Source of the DNA: Rhodothermales bacterium
GTDB taxonomy: Bacteria; Bacteroidota; Rhodothermia; Rhodothermales; JAHQVL01
Direction: 5' to 3'
Length of the DNA stretch: 64,000 nt
Assembly (NCBI GenBank): GCA_041391505.1
Contig: JAWKNW010000010.1
Span: forward strand, 124,001 to 188,000
Part shown: positions 34,436 through 43,219 of the stretch, piece after piece
Position numbering within the stretch: the stretch's first letter is position 1
Layout of the letters: each line of letters opens with the position of its first letter
Made by a program: the position numbers and the translations under genes
The notes under the pieces: generated by a model
Databases searched by the model: none
What the model was told of the DNA's origin: nothing
The model's input: only the letters and a program-made list of their open reading frames with translations

Positions 34436-35065
34436 ATGCTCCATATGACGCGCTTTATCCGCCATACGATGACCCCACGCGCCACGCTGCTGGCCCTGCT
34501 CTGCCTGATGTGCTGGACCACGGCCGAGGCGCAAAACGCACGCTGCAGCGACCTCCTCGTCGAGGCCAACCAGACCTACTCGCGTGGTGCATTTGATGAG
34601 ACCATCGCCCTGCTCGACCGCTGCATGGCCCTGCCGGACGTCACCGAAGCGGAGCGGCGGACGGCCTACCGCCTCAAGGGGCTCTGCTACATCGGCAAAG
34701 GCCTGGAGGTCGATGCCCGCGAATCCGTGCGTCGATTGCTGACGCTCGTACCCGATTATGAGCCGGACCCGGCGATGGATCCTCCGAACTTCGTTACGCT
34801 CATCCAGGAGGTTCGCCAGGAACTCGACACCACGTTGACCCCCGAGACCCAGGCCGCCGCGCCGGCGGAGCAGCCGGCGCAGACCCGGCCGCCAGTCACG
34901 CAACCCGTCGTCACCTCGCGACGGAGCCGGGGAGGCGCGGGCAAATATGTCCTGGCCGGGCTCGGCGTGGGGGCCGTTGGCGGCCTCGCCTATCTGTTGC
35001 TCAAAGGCGACGGATCAAGCTCCGGAGGCGAACCCATCTCGAGTCCGCCCGCCCTTCCCCAGTGA
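34436..35065 (+). CDS. Paralogous exported TPR-like protein with C-terminal membrane segment
   Basis: The ATG at 34436 gives 209 residues; ATG codons at 34445 and 34469 are alternatives. A signal segment ends near AEAQ. Residues 37-130 repeat the domain of the previous gene (SRGAFDETIALLDRCMALPD, YRLKGLCYIGKGLEVDARES). After a Pro/Gln linker there is a Gly-rich hydrophobic segment, KYVLAGLGVGAVGGLAYLLL, and a short Ser/Pro tail. Unlike its neighbour it has no barrel part, so the duplicates have taken different C-termini. It lies 41 nt downstream in the same apparent operon as the PEGA kinase. No family is recognised. Confidence 0.8.
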   Translation: MLHMTRFIRHTMTPRATLLALLCLMCWTTAEAQNARCSDLLVEANQTYSRGAFDETIALLDRCMALPDVTEAERRTAYRLKGLCYIGKGLEVDARESVRRLLTLVPDYEPDPAMDPPNFVTLIQEVRQELDTTLTPETQAAAPAEQPAQTRPPVTQPVVTSRRSRGGAGKYVLAGLGVGAVGGLAYLLLKGDGSSSGGEPISSPPALPQ

Positions 35066-35107
35066 TTGCCGTTTCCCGCCTCCGGCCCCGTTATTCGAGC
35101 AGTGCAT

Positions 35108-37507
35108 ATGTTATCCAATCCTAGATTTCACCTCGCCGTCCTCCTCGTCCTTTCGATCCTCTGCGTCCCGTCGGCGCAAGCTCAGAAACGCGCCGGAGAC
35201 CGCGCCATCCCGACGATATACGCCACCCCGCACGCGCCCGTCGCCCCCATGCCGGCGGGCGCCTCACCCAAAACGAGCATGGCGCGCGACACGCTGCGCA
35301 ACTTCACGCGGAGCAACACGGTGTTCAGGGTCCCATCGAGCGCGCTCGTCGACGGTTCGACAGGCTGGATCCACGGCACCAACTCGTTCGAGGACCAGAG
35401 CAAGGCGACCCGACTCACCCTCCCCGCCGGCGCCAGGAACGGATCGGTGGAGCAGGTCTTCGTCACCTTCATTCACAAAGCGAACGAGGTCACCACGGAA
35501 CAGTACGCCATCGAGATTTTCGATGTAGATGGCACCACGGGCGGCCCGGGGACCCTGCTCGGCGGGCAGATCTTCAGCTTCGCGTTCGTCGATGCGGACG
35601 AGGATCTGAACACCCCCGCGTTTACGACGATCCACGTCTTCGACACCCCTATCGATGTCCCGGATGAGTTTTTTGTCGTCGTCGATTTCGGTGCGTACAC
35701 GCCGGCCGATTACGAGCGCGCCGCCATCGCGTCGACCGATTTCCTGGGGCGTTTCGTCTCGGAGGACTGGGAACAGCTCAGCGGCGGCGGTTGGATCAAT
35801 ATGTCCACCTCCTGGTTTTCCGAGGCCAATAACGGCTGGCTGATGTGGCTCGAAGCCATCGTGCAATACGACGCCGCCGTCAGCGCACCGCCGGTGATCA
35901 CGCATACCCCGATCACGACGGCGCCAGCCGGCGAGGACCTGACGATCAGCGCATCGATCACGGGCAGCGCACCCATTTCGGTCGCCCTGCTGGCGTATGC
36001 CCCCGGCGGCACCACGACCACGCCGCCGATCCTGAACATGACCAATGTCGGTGGAAATCAGTGGCAGGTCGTCGTCCCGTCGGCCAATGTTGATCTGCGC
36101 GGTCTACGCTACGCCATCGGCGCGGCCGACCAGACGGGGGCGACCTCTAACACGCCTGATTTCAACGTCGCCGTGACCGACGCTGAAGGCCTCTCGCAGC
36201 CGCTTGCCGTGAACGGCACCGGCGAATCGGCCTATCGGCTCGTGTCGATCCCGGTGACCGTGAGCAACGCCTCGCCAGGCACCCTCTTGGAGGACGACCT
36301 CGGTGCCTATGACCCGGCGTCCTGGCGCCTTTTCGGGCTCCGCGCCGATCAAACGTACGCGGAATTTCCGTCTTCCGGCTCGATGACGCCCGGCGCCGCC
36401 TTCTGGCTCGCCAGCAGCGAAGCCGGTCGCTCGATCACGACCGGGCCGGCCACATCGGTGTCCATCGCCGGCGAATACGCCATCCCCCTCAACCCGGGAT
36501 GGACCTTCGTGGGCACGCCGTTCAACTTTCCGGTGGGCCGGCAACAGGTGCGCCTCGCCTCTGGCGGCACGCTCGATATTCGGGCGTTCAACGGGAGCTG
36601 GGGGGCGCACACCGGTGCGCTTCAACCCTTCAGCGGCTACGCCGTGGCGGCCGTCGATTCCGATCAATTGCTCGTGGCACCGTTCGGAGCCGACATCCTC
36701 GCGCGGACGAGCGCAACGCCCCGTGAAGCGGAAGCGGCCGTGGATGAGACCGGACGGATCGACTGGCAGATCCGCATCCTCGCCCAGGCGGAAGGCGCGT
36801 CGGACACCGACAATGCCGCCGTACTTGCTTCCACGTCGAGCCCGCAGTGGGACGCTCTCGACCGACCGGAAGCGCCTGTCATCGGGGACTATGTCTCCGT
36901 CTATTTCGGGCATGCCGACTGGTCTGTCCCGTTCCGCCGCTTCACGACCGATGCGCGCCCCTATGAAGGCAGCCGCGCCGTGTGGACGTTCGAGTTGAGC
37001 GCCTCCGTCGATTCGCCGATCACGCTTACCTTCGACGGGGTGGCTGATGTGCCGGCCGACCAGGAGGTGTGGCTGATCGACCATCTGGAAAAAACGACCC
37101 TCAACCTGCGCGAAACGCCGAACTACGTGGTCACGGGGTCCGTGGAGGCCTATGCAGACCGGTTCAGCCTGCTCGTCGGCGAGGCCGCGGCGCTTTCGCC
37201 GGCACTCGACGCCGCCGCCGAATTGCCGCAGGATCTCGTGCTGGAAAGTTACCCCAACCCGTTCCGTTCGTCGACCACGATCCGTTTTGCGCTACCCGCC
37301 GACGATGTCGTGACGCTCAAGGTCTTCGACCTCCTGGGCAAGGAAGTGGCCACCCTCCTGTCGGAACAGTCGACGGCGCGCGGGTACCACACCGTGACGT
37401 GGGACGGGTTGAACCAGGCCCGCCAGGAAGTCCGGTCCGGCATGTATCTCTACGTCCTGGAAAGCGGTACGGGCCGCGCCACCGGACGCGTCATCGCGCT
37501 CCGCTAG
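35108..37507 (+). CDS. T9SS-exported beta-rich surface protein
   Basis: The ATG at 35108 (MLSNPRFHLAVLLVLSILCV) gives 799 residues with a signal peptide ending near SAQAQ. The body is a string of beta domains, including an Ig-like one near 270-375. The last 85 residues form a type A C-terminal sorting domain: YPNPFRSSTTIRFALP, then VFDLLGKEVATLL, then VRSGMYLYVLESG. This directs export through the type IX (Por) system and attachment at the cell surface. No catalytic motif is visible, so an adhesive or structural role is more likely than an enzyme. The gene ends 15 nt from the converging pseudokinase gene. Confidence 0.9.
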   Translation: MLSNPRFHLAVLLVLSILCVPSAQAQKRAGDRAIPTIYATPHAPVAPMPAGASPKTSMARDTLRNFTRSNTVFRVPSSALVDGSTGWIHGTNSFEDQSKATRLTLPAGARNGSVEQVFVTFIHKANEVTTEQYAIEIFDVDGTTGGPGTLLGGQIFSFAFVDADEDLNTPAFTTIHVFDTPIDVPDEFFVVVDFGAYTPADYERAAIASTDFLGRFVSEDWEQLSGGGWINMSTSWFSEANNGWLMWLEAIVQYDAAVSAPPVITHTPITTAPAGEDLTISASITGSAPISVALLAYAPGGTTTTPPILNMTNVGGNQWQVVVPSANVDLRGLRYAIGAADQTGATSNTPDFNVAVTDAEGLSQPLAVNGTGESAYRLVSIPVTVSNASPGTLLEDDLGAYDPASWRLFGLRADQTYAEFPSSGSMTPGAAFWLASSEAGRSITTGPATSVSIAGEYAIPLNPGWTFVGTPFNFPVGRQQVRLASGGTLDIRAFNGSWGAHTGALQPFSGYAVAAVDSDQLLVAPFGADILARTSATPREAEAAVDETGRIDWQIRILAQAEGASDTDNAAVLASTSSPQWDALDRPEAPVIGDYVSVYFGHADWSVPFRRFTTDARPYEGSRAVWTFELSASVDSPITLTFDGVADVPADQEVWLIDHLEKTTLNLRETPNYVVTGSVEAYADRFSLLVGEAAALSPALDAAAELPQDLVLESYPNPFRSSTTIRFALPADDVVTLKVFDLLGKEVATLLSEQSTARGYHTVTWDGLNQARQEVRSGMYLYVLESGTGRATGRVIALR

Positions 37508-37522
37508 CAGACGCACCTTCTT

Positions 37523-39847
37523 TTACCGCCGGCCGAACACCACGCTGAACCGCCCCCACGCCGTGACGGCCTGGCCGTTGAAGGTCGCCGGCGTGAACCG
37601 GGCGCCCTGCAGCGCGCGGACGACTTCCTCATCGCACCCGGCCCCGATCCCGTTGAGGACGCGCGCCGTCACAAAACGGCCGTTGGCATCCACCAGGTAC
37701 TGGACGGTCACGCGCCCCGTGATGCCGGCGCTCGACGCCGCGAATGGATATTTGATGTTGCGCCGCACGTCCGCCTCGCCGATCACCGCGATCGGGGTGT
37801 CCGGGGCGACGAAGTAGCCTTCGCCGTCCGTCACCTTGCCGATGCGCACCTTGAGCGAATCGGCAATCTCCTGCTGCCGGACATCGTCCTTCAGCTTCGC
37901 TTCGATGCGGGCCAGCTGGTCCGCCACATAGGTATCCATGGGCTTGATGCGCTGGGCCGACTGATACAGGTGCAGCGCGGCGGCGTGGAATCCGAGACGG
38001 ATGAGGCTGTCGCCCTGGGCCCGGTAGTAGTTGAACTGCTCGTTCCGGATCTCGGCGGCCAGCTGTTCCGGGGTCAGCTGCGGCGGAACCGGGATGGAGT
38101 CGGCTTGCGCCGGCGCCGGCGTCGCTTCGGGCTCAGGCGGCGTGGCGGCGGCGGACGTCAGCTCCTCGCGGCGCACGGGAGGAGGCGCCTCGACCGGCTC
38201 GGGGCGAGACCCGGTTTGCTCGGGCGCGGGATCGGAGGCCGGCTCGGGCTCACGCCGGGTAGGGCTCGACTCGTTGCGGGTCGCCTCGTTGCGGGTCGAC
38301 TCGTTGCGGGTCGCCTCGTTGCGGGCAGGCTCGGTGCGGGCCGGCTCGTCTTCGCGGTCGACGGCGGCGATAGGCGGTTCGGGGAGGTCGATGACCTCGT
38401 CCGGCACCGCCTCGGCCGACGCCTCGACCAGCGTGTCCACCGCCGGCAGCGCGGGCGCCACGATCGGCGCGATAGCCGCCGGCGCCGGCTCGACGGCCGC
38501 CTGCGCCTGGGCGGACGGGCCCGGAACCGGCTCCTGAGACAGGAAACGCTGCGAGATGCCCGGGGCGAAAAACACACCGCCGATGACGCCGATCATCGCC
38601 AGGAACACCACAGCCAGGATGCTCCCCACGAACACCTGCTGCCACTTCACCATTTTCACGACGAGCTGTTCGAGCTCTTTTTCACGACCCGGGGCCGCGT
38701 CGGACGCCCGCGCACTCACGCGCTCGTGGCCGTTCGAGGCGACATAGGTGGGCGTGGTGGGGACGATTTCTGAAGATTCACGTTGCATGGGCCTTTCCCC
38801 CTCTTGTTTTGCGGATCGGACGGGGCTGGTGGTTTCCATGTGCTCGACGGGGGCGGCGGGGGCGGCCGGCGTGGTGGCCACGATTTCGACATCGCTGTGC
38901 CAGATGGCGTCGCTGCTTGCTTCCTCGAGATCGACACCGACATGCAGCACCGGGCGCGACGCGTTGGCGCGCAGCCGGCGCGACGTCGTCTCGACGACCT
39001 CGCCAAGCAACGCGTTGAACGCGGCGGCCGACGAGGGCCGATCCGCCGGGTGATAGGCCAGCCCCATCTCCAGGACGCTCCTCAACTCGTTGGATATGCC
39101 GGAAGCCCGGTGCAGCGCCGTCTGGATGCGGCCGGCTTCCGAGGCCATCGCCAGGGCGGGCGGCACGCGGCCGGAAAGCATGTAGAGCAGCGTGGCGGAG
39201 CATCCGTAGACGTCCCACCAGGGTCCGTCCGGCGCGTCGTTGCCCGAAAGCTCCGGCGCGGAGAAGCCGGCGTGGATCGCTTCGGCGAGCGTCTCGCAGC
39301 GGCGCGCCAGCTTGAAGCGCGCGGCCTGGAACCCGAGCAGCACCGGCTGGCCGCTCATGGTCATGTAGATGGATTTCGGCGTGATGCCCGCATGGAACAG
39401 CCGGCGCGCGTGGCACACATCGAGCGCACCGAGCACGCTGCGGATCACGCCCAGCGCGTCTTCCTCGGCGATCCGCCCCTGATGCTGGCGGATGTAGGCC
39501 GACAGCGAGGCGCCGGAGACGTAGTCGCTCACGCGGTAAACCGTCCCATTCTGCTTGAACTGGTCGGTGCACGATACGACGCGCGGGTGGTTGACCTCCA
39601 TCAGCAGGGCTCCTTCCGCCAGGTAGGCGCCGAGGCCGTACTCGAAGAGCCTGGGGTTGCTCACCTCCAGGTTGGCGCCGTCGCGGGAGCGCTTGGCGAG
39701 GTGCAGCGGGTAATACTCGCGTACGACCGCCTCACGCTCCGTTTTCAGATCCCAGGCCAGGTAATTGACATCGTAGGGACCTACGTCGCCTACGACGCTC
39801 TGGATGGTATACCGACCGTTCAGGATACTTCCGTTGGAAAGGATCAT
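37523..39847 (-). CDS. Pseudokinase-transmembrane-TonB fusion
   Basis: The ATG at 39847 (MILSNGSILNGRYTIQSVVG) gives 774 residues. Residues 12-290 have the Hanks kinase fold but lack its chemistry: the loop is VVGDVGP, Lys is Arg (R43 in VVREYY), HRD is HAG (152-154) and DFG is GFQ (172-174). A membrane helix follows at about 400-425 (FVGSILAVVFLAMIGVIGGV). The periplasmic linker is rich in Pro, Glu and Arg and has a 10-residue RNEATRNEST-type repeat coded by 15-nt units around 38270-38335. The last 90 residues are a TonB C-terminal domain (GRVTVQYLVDANGRFVTARV). It may couple cytoplasmic binding to outer-membrane receptors. Confidence 0.9.
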   Translation of the reverse strand: MILSNGSILNGRYTIQSVVGDVGPYDVNYLAWDLKTEREAVVREYYPLHLAKRSRDGANLEVSNPRLFEYGLGAYLAEGALLMEVNHPRVVSCTDQFKQNGTVYRVSDYVSGASLSAYIRQHQGRIAEEDALGVIRSVLGALDVCHARRLFHAGITPKSIYMTMSGQPVLLGFQAARFKLARRCETLAEAIHAGFSAPELSGNDAPDGPWWDVYGCSATLLYMLSGRVPPALAMASEAGRIQTALHRASGISNELRSVLEMGLAYHPADRPSSAAAFNALLGEVVETTSRRLRANASRPVLHVGVDLEEASSDAIWHSDVEIVATTPAAPAAPVEHMETTSPVRSAKQEGERPMQRESSEIVPTTPTYVASNGHERVSARASDAAPGREKELEQLVVKMVKWQQVFVGSILAVVFLAMIGVIGGVFFAPGISQRFLSQEPVPGPSAQAQAAVEPAPAAIAPIVAPALPAVDTLVEASAEAVPDEVIDLPEPPIAAVDREDEPARTEPARNEATRNESTRNEATRNESSPTRREPEPASDPAPEQTGSRPEPVEAPPPVRREELTSAAATPPEPEATPAPAQADSIPVPPQLTPEQLAAEIRNEQFNYYRAQGDSLIRLGFHAAALHLYQSAQRIKPMDTYVADQLARIEAKLKDDVRQQEIADSLKVRIGKVTDGEGYFVAPDTPIAVIGEADVRRNIKYPFAASSAGITGRVTVQYLVDANGRFVTARVLNGIGAGCDEEVVRALQGARFTPATFNGQAVTAWGRFSVVFGRR

Positions 39848-40268
39848 GGTTTCCGTAGAAGACTCGATGTGGATGTGTTTGCGAGGGGAAGCACCCGGCC
39901 ACGCAGCCCCACGGGAGCCATGCGGCGCGTATCGAATCGGGCGGAAGGCATGCCTGAGTACCCACGAGATGTGCAAGCCGGCGCAACGCGTCGAGCGACG
40001 CAGCGCCTGCTGGTGGGAACTAAACGAAAAGCCCTGCCTCCGCTACAGCCCGACGGCTCCGGGAGCACAAATGAACAGCTACCTACAAATAACGGCACGC
40101 CTCCCCCACGCCGGCGTGGTTATTTAGGCATTCACTTACGTAACCTTAGGCGTATCCACGGGATGCTTTTGGCGCAGGCGCCGGCGCACGATATGTCGGT
40201 CGATTTCCTCGGGAATCGTATCTTGGCCCTCAGCCCTCACCTGCCGGCTCTCCCACCAAAGCGCTCCC
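39848..40268. promoter_or_regulatory. Divergent intergenic region, no gene seen
   Basis: These 421 nt lie between the divergent pseudokinase-TonB and LarA-like genes. Open frames crossing the region have coding-unlike composition, no recognisable domain and no ribosome-binding site, and I regard them as non-coding. Both promoters should be here; I found no clear -35/-10 pair, heptamer array or long palindrome. Confidence 0.5.
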
Positions 40269-41537
40269 ATGTTCGATACGTCACGCCTCACCATCTCGGG
40301 CGGTCTCGCGATCCCCATCCCCGCCATGGCCCGCGTACGGCAAACGTTCGAGGCCCGCGAGCTGCCCGATGTGGCCGCCGCCGTACGGTCCGAAGTGCTG
40401 TCGCCGGCCATCCGCAGCCGCATCACCCCCGGCGCTTCCATCGCCGTCGGCGTAGGCAGCCGGGGCATATCCAACCTGGAAGCGGCCGTCGGCGCGCTGG
40501 TGGCGGCCATCAAGGAGGCCGGCGCGAACCCCTTCATTTTCCCCGCCATGGGCAGCCACGGCGGCGCCACCGCCGCCGGCCAGACGCAGGTGCTCGCCGA
40601 CTACGGCATCACCGAAGCCCGCGTCGGCGCGCCGATTCGGGCGACGATGGATACCGTCGAGATCGTCCGCATGGCTGACGGCACCCCGCTCCACATGGAT
40701 CGCCACGCCCACGAAGCCGACGGCGTCGTGCTCATCAACCGGGTCAAGCCGCACACCACCGTGCGCGGCCCCATCCAGAGCGGGGTCATCAAGATGATGG
40801 TGATCGGGATGGGGAAGATCGCGGGAGCCACCATCATGCACACGGACCACGGGATGGACCGGTTCGCGGAGGTGTTGCCCCGTGCCGCCGCGGCGCTGAT
40901 GGAGCGGATCCCGTTCCTCTTCGGCGTCGCGCTCGTCGAGGACGCCTATGAACACACGGCGCACGTCGAGGCCATCCTGCCCGAGCGCTTGCTGGACCGG
41001 GAAGTCGAACTCCAGGCCCTCGCCAACGACCAGATGCCGCGTCTCCTCTTCGAGGAGATCGACGTGCTGGTGATCGACCGGATAGGCAAGGAAATCAGCG
41101 GCTCCGGGTTCGATCCCAACGTCGCCGGCCGCAACAGCCGCGGCGTCACCGGCTTCGACCGGCCCCGGGTGCAAAAAGTGGTTTTGCTCGACCTCACCGA
41201 CCAGACGCACGGCAATGCCACCGGCGTCGGGCAGGCCGATGTCATCACCCGCCGGCTGCTCAACCGGATCGACTTCAGCACGACCTACGCGAACGTGATC
41301 ACGAGCGCCTACCTCGACGGCGGCGCCATCCCCATCGTGATGGACACCGCCGACGACGCGGTGCGCCTCGCCGTGAAAACCCTCCTCCGCGTCAAACCGG
41401 AGCGCGCCCGCATCGTCCGCATCCAGGACACGCTCCACATCTCGGAGATCCACGTCTCCGAACCGATGCTGGACGAGGTGCGCCGCAACCCGAACCTGGA
41501 CCTGATCTCCCCGCCGGCACCAATGGACTGGGGGTGA
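40269..41537 (+). CDS. LarA-like (DUF2088) family protein
   Basis: The 422-residue protein has the N-terminal nickel-dependent racemase-like fold: VGVGSRGISNLEAAV, then the P-A-M-G-S-H-G-G block FPAMGSHGGATAAGQ, and the later INRVKPHTTVRGPIQSG with MGMGK-like VIGMGKIAGA. These correspond to the cofactor- and substrate-binding segments of LarA relatives that racemise or epimerise 2-hydroxy acids. The C-terminal part differs from lactate racemase itself. No larB, larC or larE maturation gene lies nearby, so cofactor supply, if needed, must be encoded elsewhere. A GntP-type sugar-acid permease follows on the same strand after array C, pointing to aldonate use; that is inference. Confidence 0.85.
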   Translation: MFDTSRLTISGGLAIPIPAMARVRQTFEARELPDVAAAVRSEVLSPAIRSRITPGASIAVGVGSRGISNLEAAVGALVAAIKEAGANPFIFPAMGSHGGATAAGQTQVLADYGITEARVGAPIRATMDTVEIVRMADGTPLHMDRHAHEADGVVLINRVKPHTTVRGPIQSGVIKMMVIGMGKIAGATIMHTDHGMDRFAEVLPRAAAALMERIPFLFGVALVEDAYEHTAHVEAILPERLLDREVELQALANDQMPRLLFEEIDVLVIDRIGKEISGSGFDPNVAGRNSRGVTGFDRPRVQKVVLLDLTDQTHGNATGVGQADVITRRLLNRIDFSTTYANVITSAYLDGGAIPIVMDTADDAVRLAVKTLLRVKPERARIVRIQDTLHISEIHVSEPMLDEVRRNPNLDLISPPAPMDWG

Positions 41538-41616
41538 TCGGTATGGTAGATCGTACATCGAATATTGTGACCGATCATACGCACCATAGCCTCAGGTCTT
41601 CCGATGGAGGGCACAG

Positions 41617-41760
41617 GGATGCAGGATGCAGGATCACGATAAACACACGGTTTTTCGGTAAACATCCTGCATCGTGTATCCCGTATCCATAGATCGCCTC
41701 GCTACCGTGCATAACGTCACATCGGAAATCGGAAATCGCTAATCTGTAATCCCTAATCCC
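41617..41760. repeat. Heptamer array C, running up to a start codon
   Basis: The first part is GGATGCA, GGATGCA, GGATCAC, GATAAAC from 41617. It is answered by AACATCC, TGCATCG, TGTATCC, CGTATCC at 41661-41688, an inverted arrangement. A second, different family begins at 41719: ACATCGG, AAATCGG, AAATCGC, TAATCTG, TAATCCC, TAATCCC. These six in-phase heptamers end at 41760, immediately before the ATG of the GntP gene. The normal ribosome-binding-site position is thus occupied entirely by repeat, with no Shine-Dalgarno. It lies between two genes on the same strand. Confidence 0.85.
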
Positions 41761-43137
41761 ATGACCGCCGCGCCCTACTGGCCTTTTGTCGTGCTGATCC
41801 TCGGGATCGCCTTTGTCGTGTACCTGATCGCGGTCGCCCGCATCCATGCGTTTCTGGCGCTGATGCTCGCGGCGGTGTGCGTGGGGCTGCTGAGCCATAC
41901 GCTGCCGGGCGACGCTTCGCTGGCGCACATCGTGCGGGCGGTGGAGATCCCGATGCGGGAATTCGGGGTGGTCGCCGGCCAGATCACCTTTGTCATCGCG
42001 CTCGCGGCCATCATCGGCACGGCGATGCTCGAAAGCGGGGCGGCGGACCGGATCGTCAACTCCCTGGTCGGCGCGATGGGCGAGTCGCGGGCCGCCATCG
42101 CGCTGTTCGCGAGCGGCTTCATCATCAGCATCCCCGTGTTTTTCGACACGGTCTTTTTCCTCCTCCTCCCCCTCGTGCTCGCGCTGCGGATGCGGACGGG
42201 CAAGGACTACATCCTGCTCGTGATGGCCGTCGCCGGCGGCGCCGCCGTCACCCACCACCTGGTGCCGCCTACGCCGGGCCCGCTCATCATGTCGGAGACG
42301 CTGGGCGTCGACCTCGGGGTGACGATCATGGCCGGCCTGGCCGCCGGCATCCTGCCCGGCATCGCCGCCTATGCCATGGGCGCCCGCATCAACCGCAAAC
42401 TCGGCGTCACCTTCCAGCCGTCCGGACTCGTCGCGCTGGAACCCCGGCCGCGGGAGGACGGGTGGACGCCCGGACTCCTCCTGTCGCTGGCGCCGGTGGT
42501 GCTGCCGGTCCTCCTCATCAGCTCGGCGACCGTGGCGACGGCGATGGGGACGGACGTGCCGGCGATCGCCTTTGCCGGCAACAAGAACGTGGCGATGTTT
42601 GTCGGCACGGTGATTTCGCTCTGGCTCTGGGCCCGGCGGAAGGGCTGGGGGATTCGCGAGGTAGGAGGAGCGATGGGCGAGCCGTTGCAGGTGGCCGGCG
42701 TGATCATCCTGATCACCTGCGCCGGCGGCGCGTTCGGGGCGATGATCAAACTCTCCGGCATCGGCGACGCCATCCAGTGGGCCACGGCCGACCTGCCGGT
42801 CAGCTACATCCTCCTCGCGTGGCTCATCGCGGCGGTGATGAAAATCGCCCAGGGGTCGGGGACGGTGTCGATGATCACAACCTCCAGCATCATGTTCGCG
42901 CTGATCGGGAACGGCGCCGACCTGCCCTACCATCCCATCTACATCCTGCTCGCCATCGGCTTCGGCGCCATGGTGGTGACGTGGATGAACGACAGCGGCT
43001 TCTGGGTCGTGGCCCGCATGAGCGGCCTCACCGAACGCGAAACCCTGCAGACCTGGACAGTCACCCTGGCCACCATCGGGGTGGTCGGGCTGCTGGAGGT
43101 GCTCATCATGGCCGCGGTCTGGCCCATGAAGGTTTGA
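41761..43137 (+). CDS. GntP-family gluconate/sugar-acid permease
   Basis: The 458-residue inner-membrane protein has about twelve hydrophobic segments. GntP signatures are visible, including FFDTVFFLLLPLVLALRMRTGK, TPGPLIMSETLGVDLG, and the late QGSGTVSMITTSSIMF and MNDSGFWVVARMSGLTE. GntP proteins import gluconate and related aldonic or hydroxy acids with protons. The LarA-like gene upstream on the same strand may process the imported acid. The start ATG directly abuts heptamer array C, and the stop codon lies inside array D. Confidence 0.93.
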   Translation: MTAAPYWPFVVLILGIAFVVYLIAVARIHAFLALMLAAVCVGLLSHTLPGDASLAHIVRAVEIPMREFGVVAGQITFVIALAAIIGTAMLESGAADRIVNSLVGAMGESRAAIALFASGFIISIPVFFDTVFFLLLPLVLALRMRTGKDYILLVMAVAGGAAVTHHLVPPTPGPLIMSETLGVDLGVTIMAGLAAGILPGIAAYAMGARINRKLGVTFQPSGLVALEPRPREDGWTPGLLLSLAPVVLPVLLISSATVATAMGTDVPAIAFAGNKNVAMFVGTVISLWLWARRKGWGIREVGGAMGEPLQVAGVIILITCAGGAFGAMIKLSGIGDAIQWATADLPVSYILLAWLIAAVMKIAQGSGTVSMITTSSIMFALIGNGADLPYHPIYILLAIGFGAMVVTWMNDSGFWVVARMSGLTERETLQTWTVTLATIGVVGLLEVLIMAAVWPMKV

Positions 43138-43219
43138 GGTTTGAGGTTCAAGGTTCGAAGTTCGAGGTTCAACGTGTTTTTCCCTTGAACCTTGAACCTC
43201 GAACCTTAAGCCTTGACTC
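43131..43219. repeat. Heptamer inverted-repeat array D containing both converging stop codons
   Basis: The left arm is GGTTTGA, GGTTTGA, GGTTCAA, GGTTCGA, AGTTCGA, GGTTCAA from 43131 to 43172. After a 12-nt centre with a T5 run, the right arm reads TTGAACC, TTGAACC, TCGAACC, TTAAGCC, TTGACTC from 43185 to 43219. The GntP stop (TGA, 43135-43137) is inside the first heptamer. The TAA stop of the converging gene (43206-43208) is inside the fourth right-arm heptamer, so the last codons of both proteins are repeat sequence. Near-perfect pairing of the arms makes this the best candidate for a bidirectional terminator. Confidence 0.9.

Noticed and set aside
38783..40678. 631-residue plus-strand open frame
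   Set aside because: It is antisense to the pseudokinase gene and overlaps the true start of the LarA-like gene in another frame.
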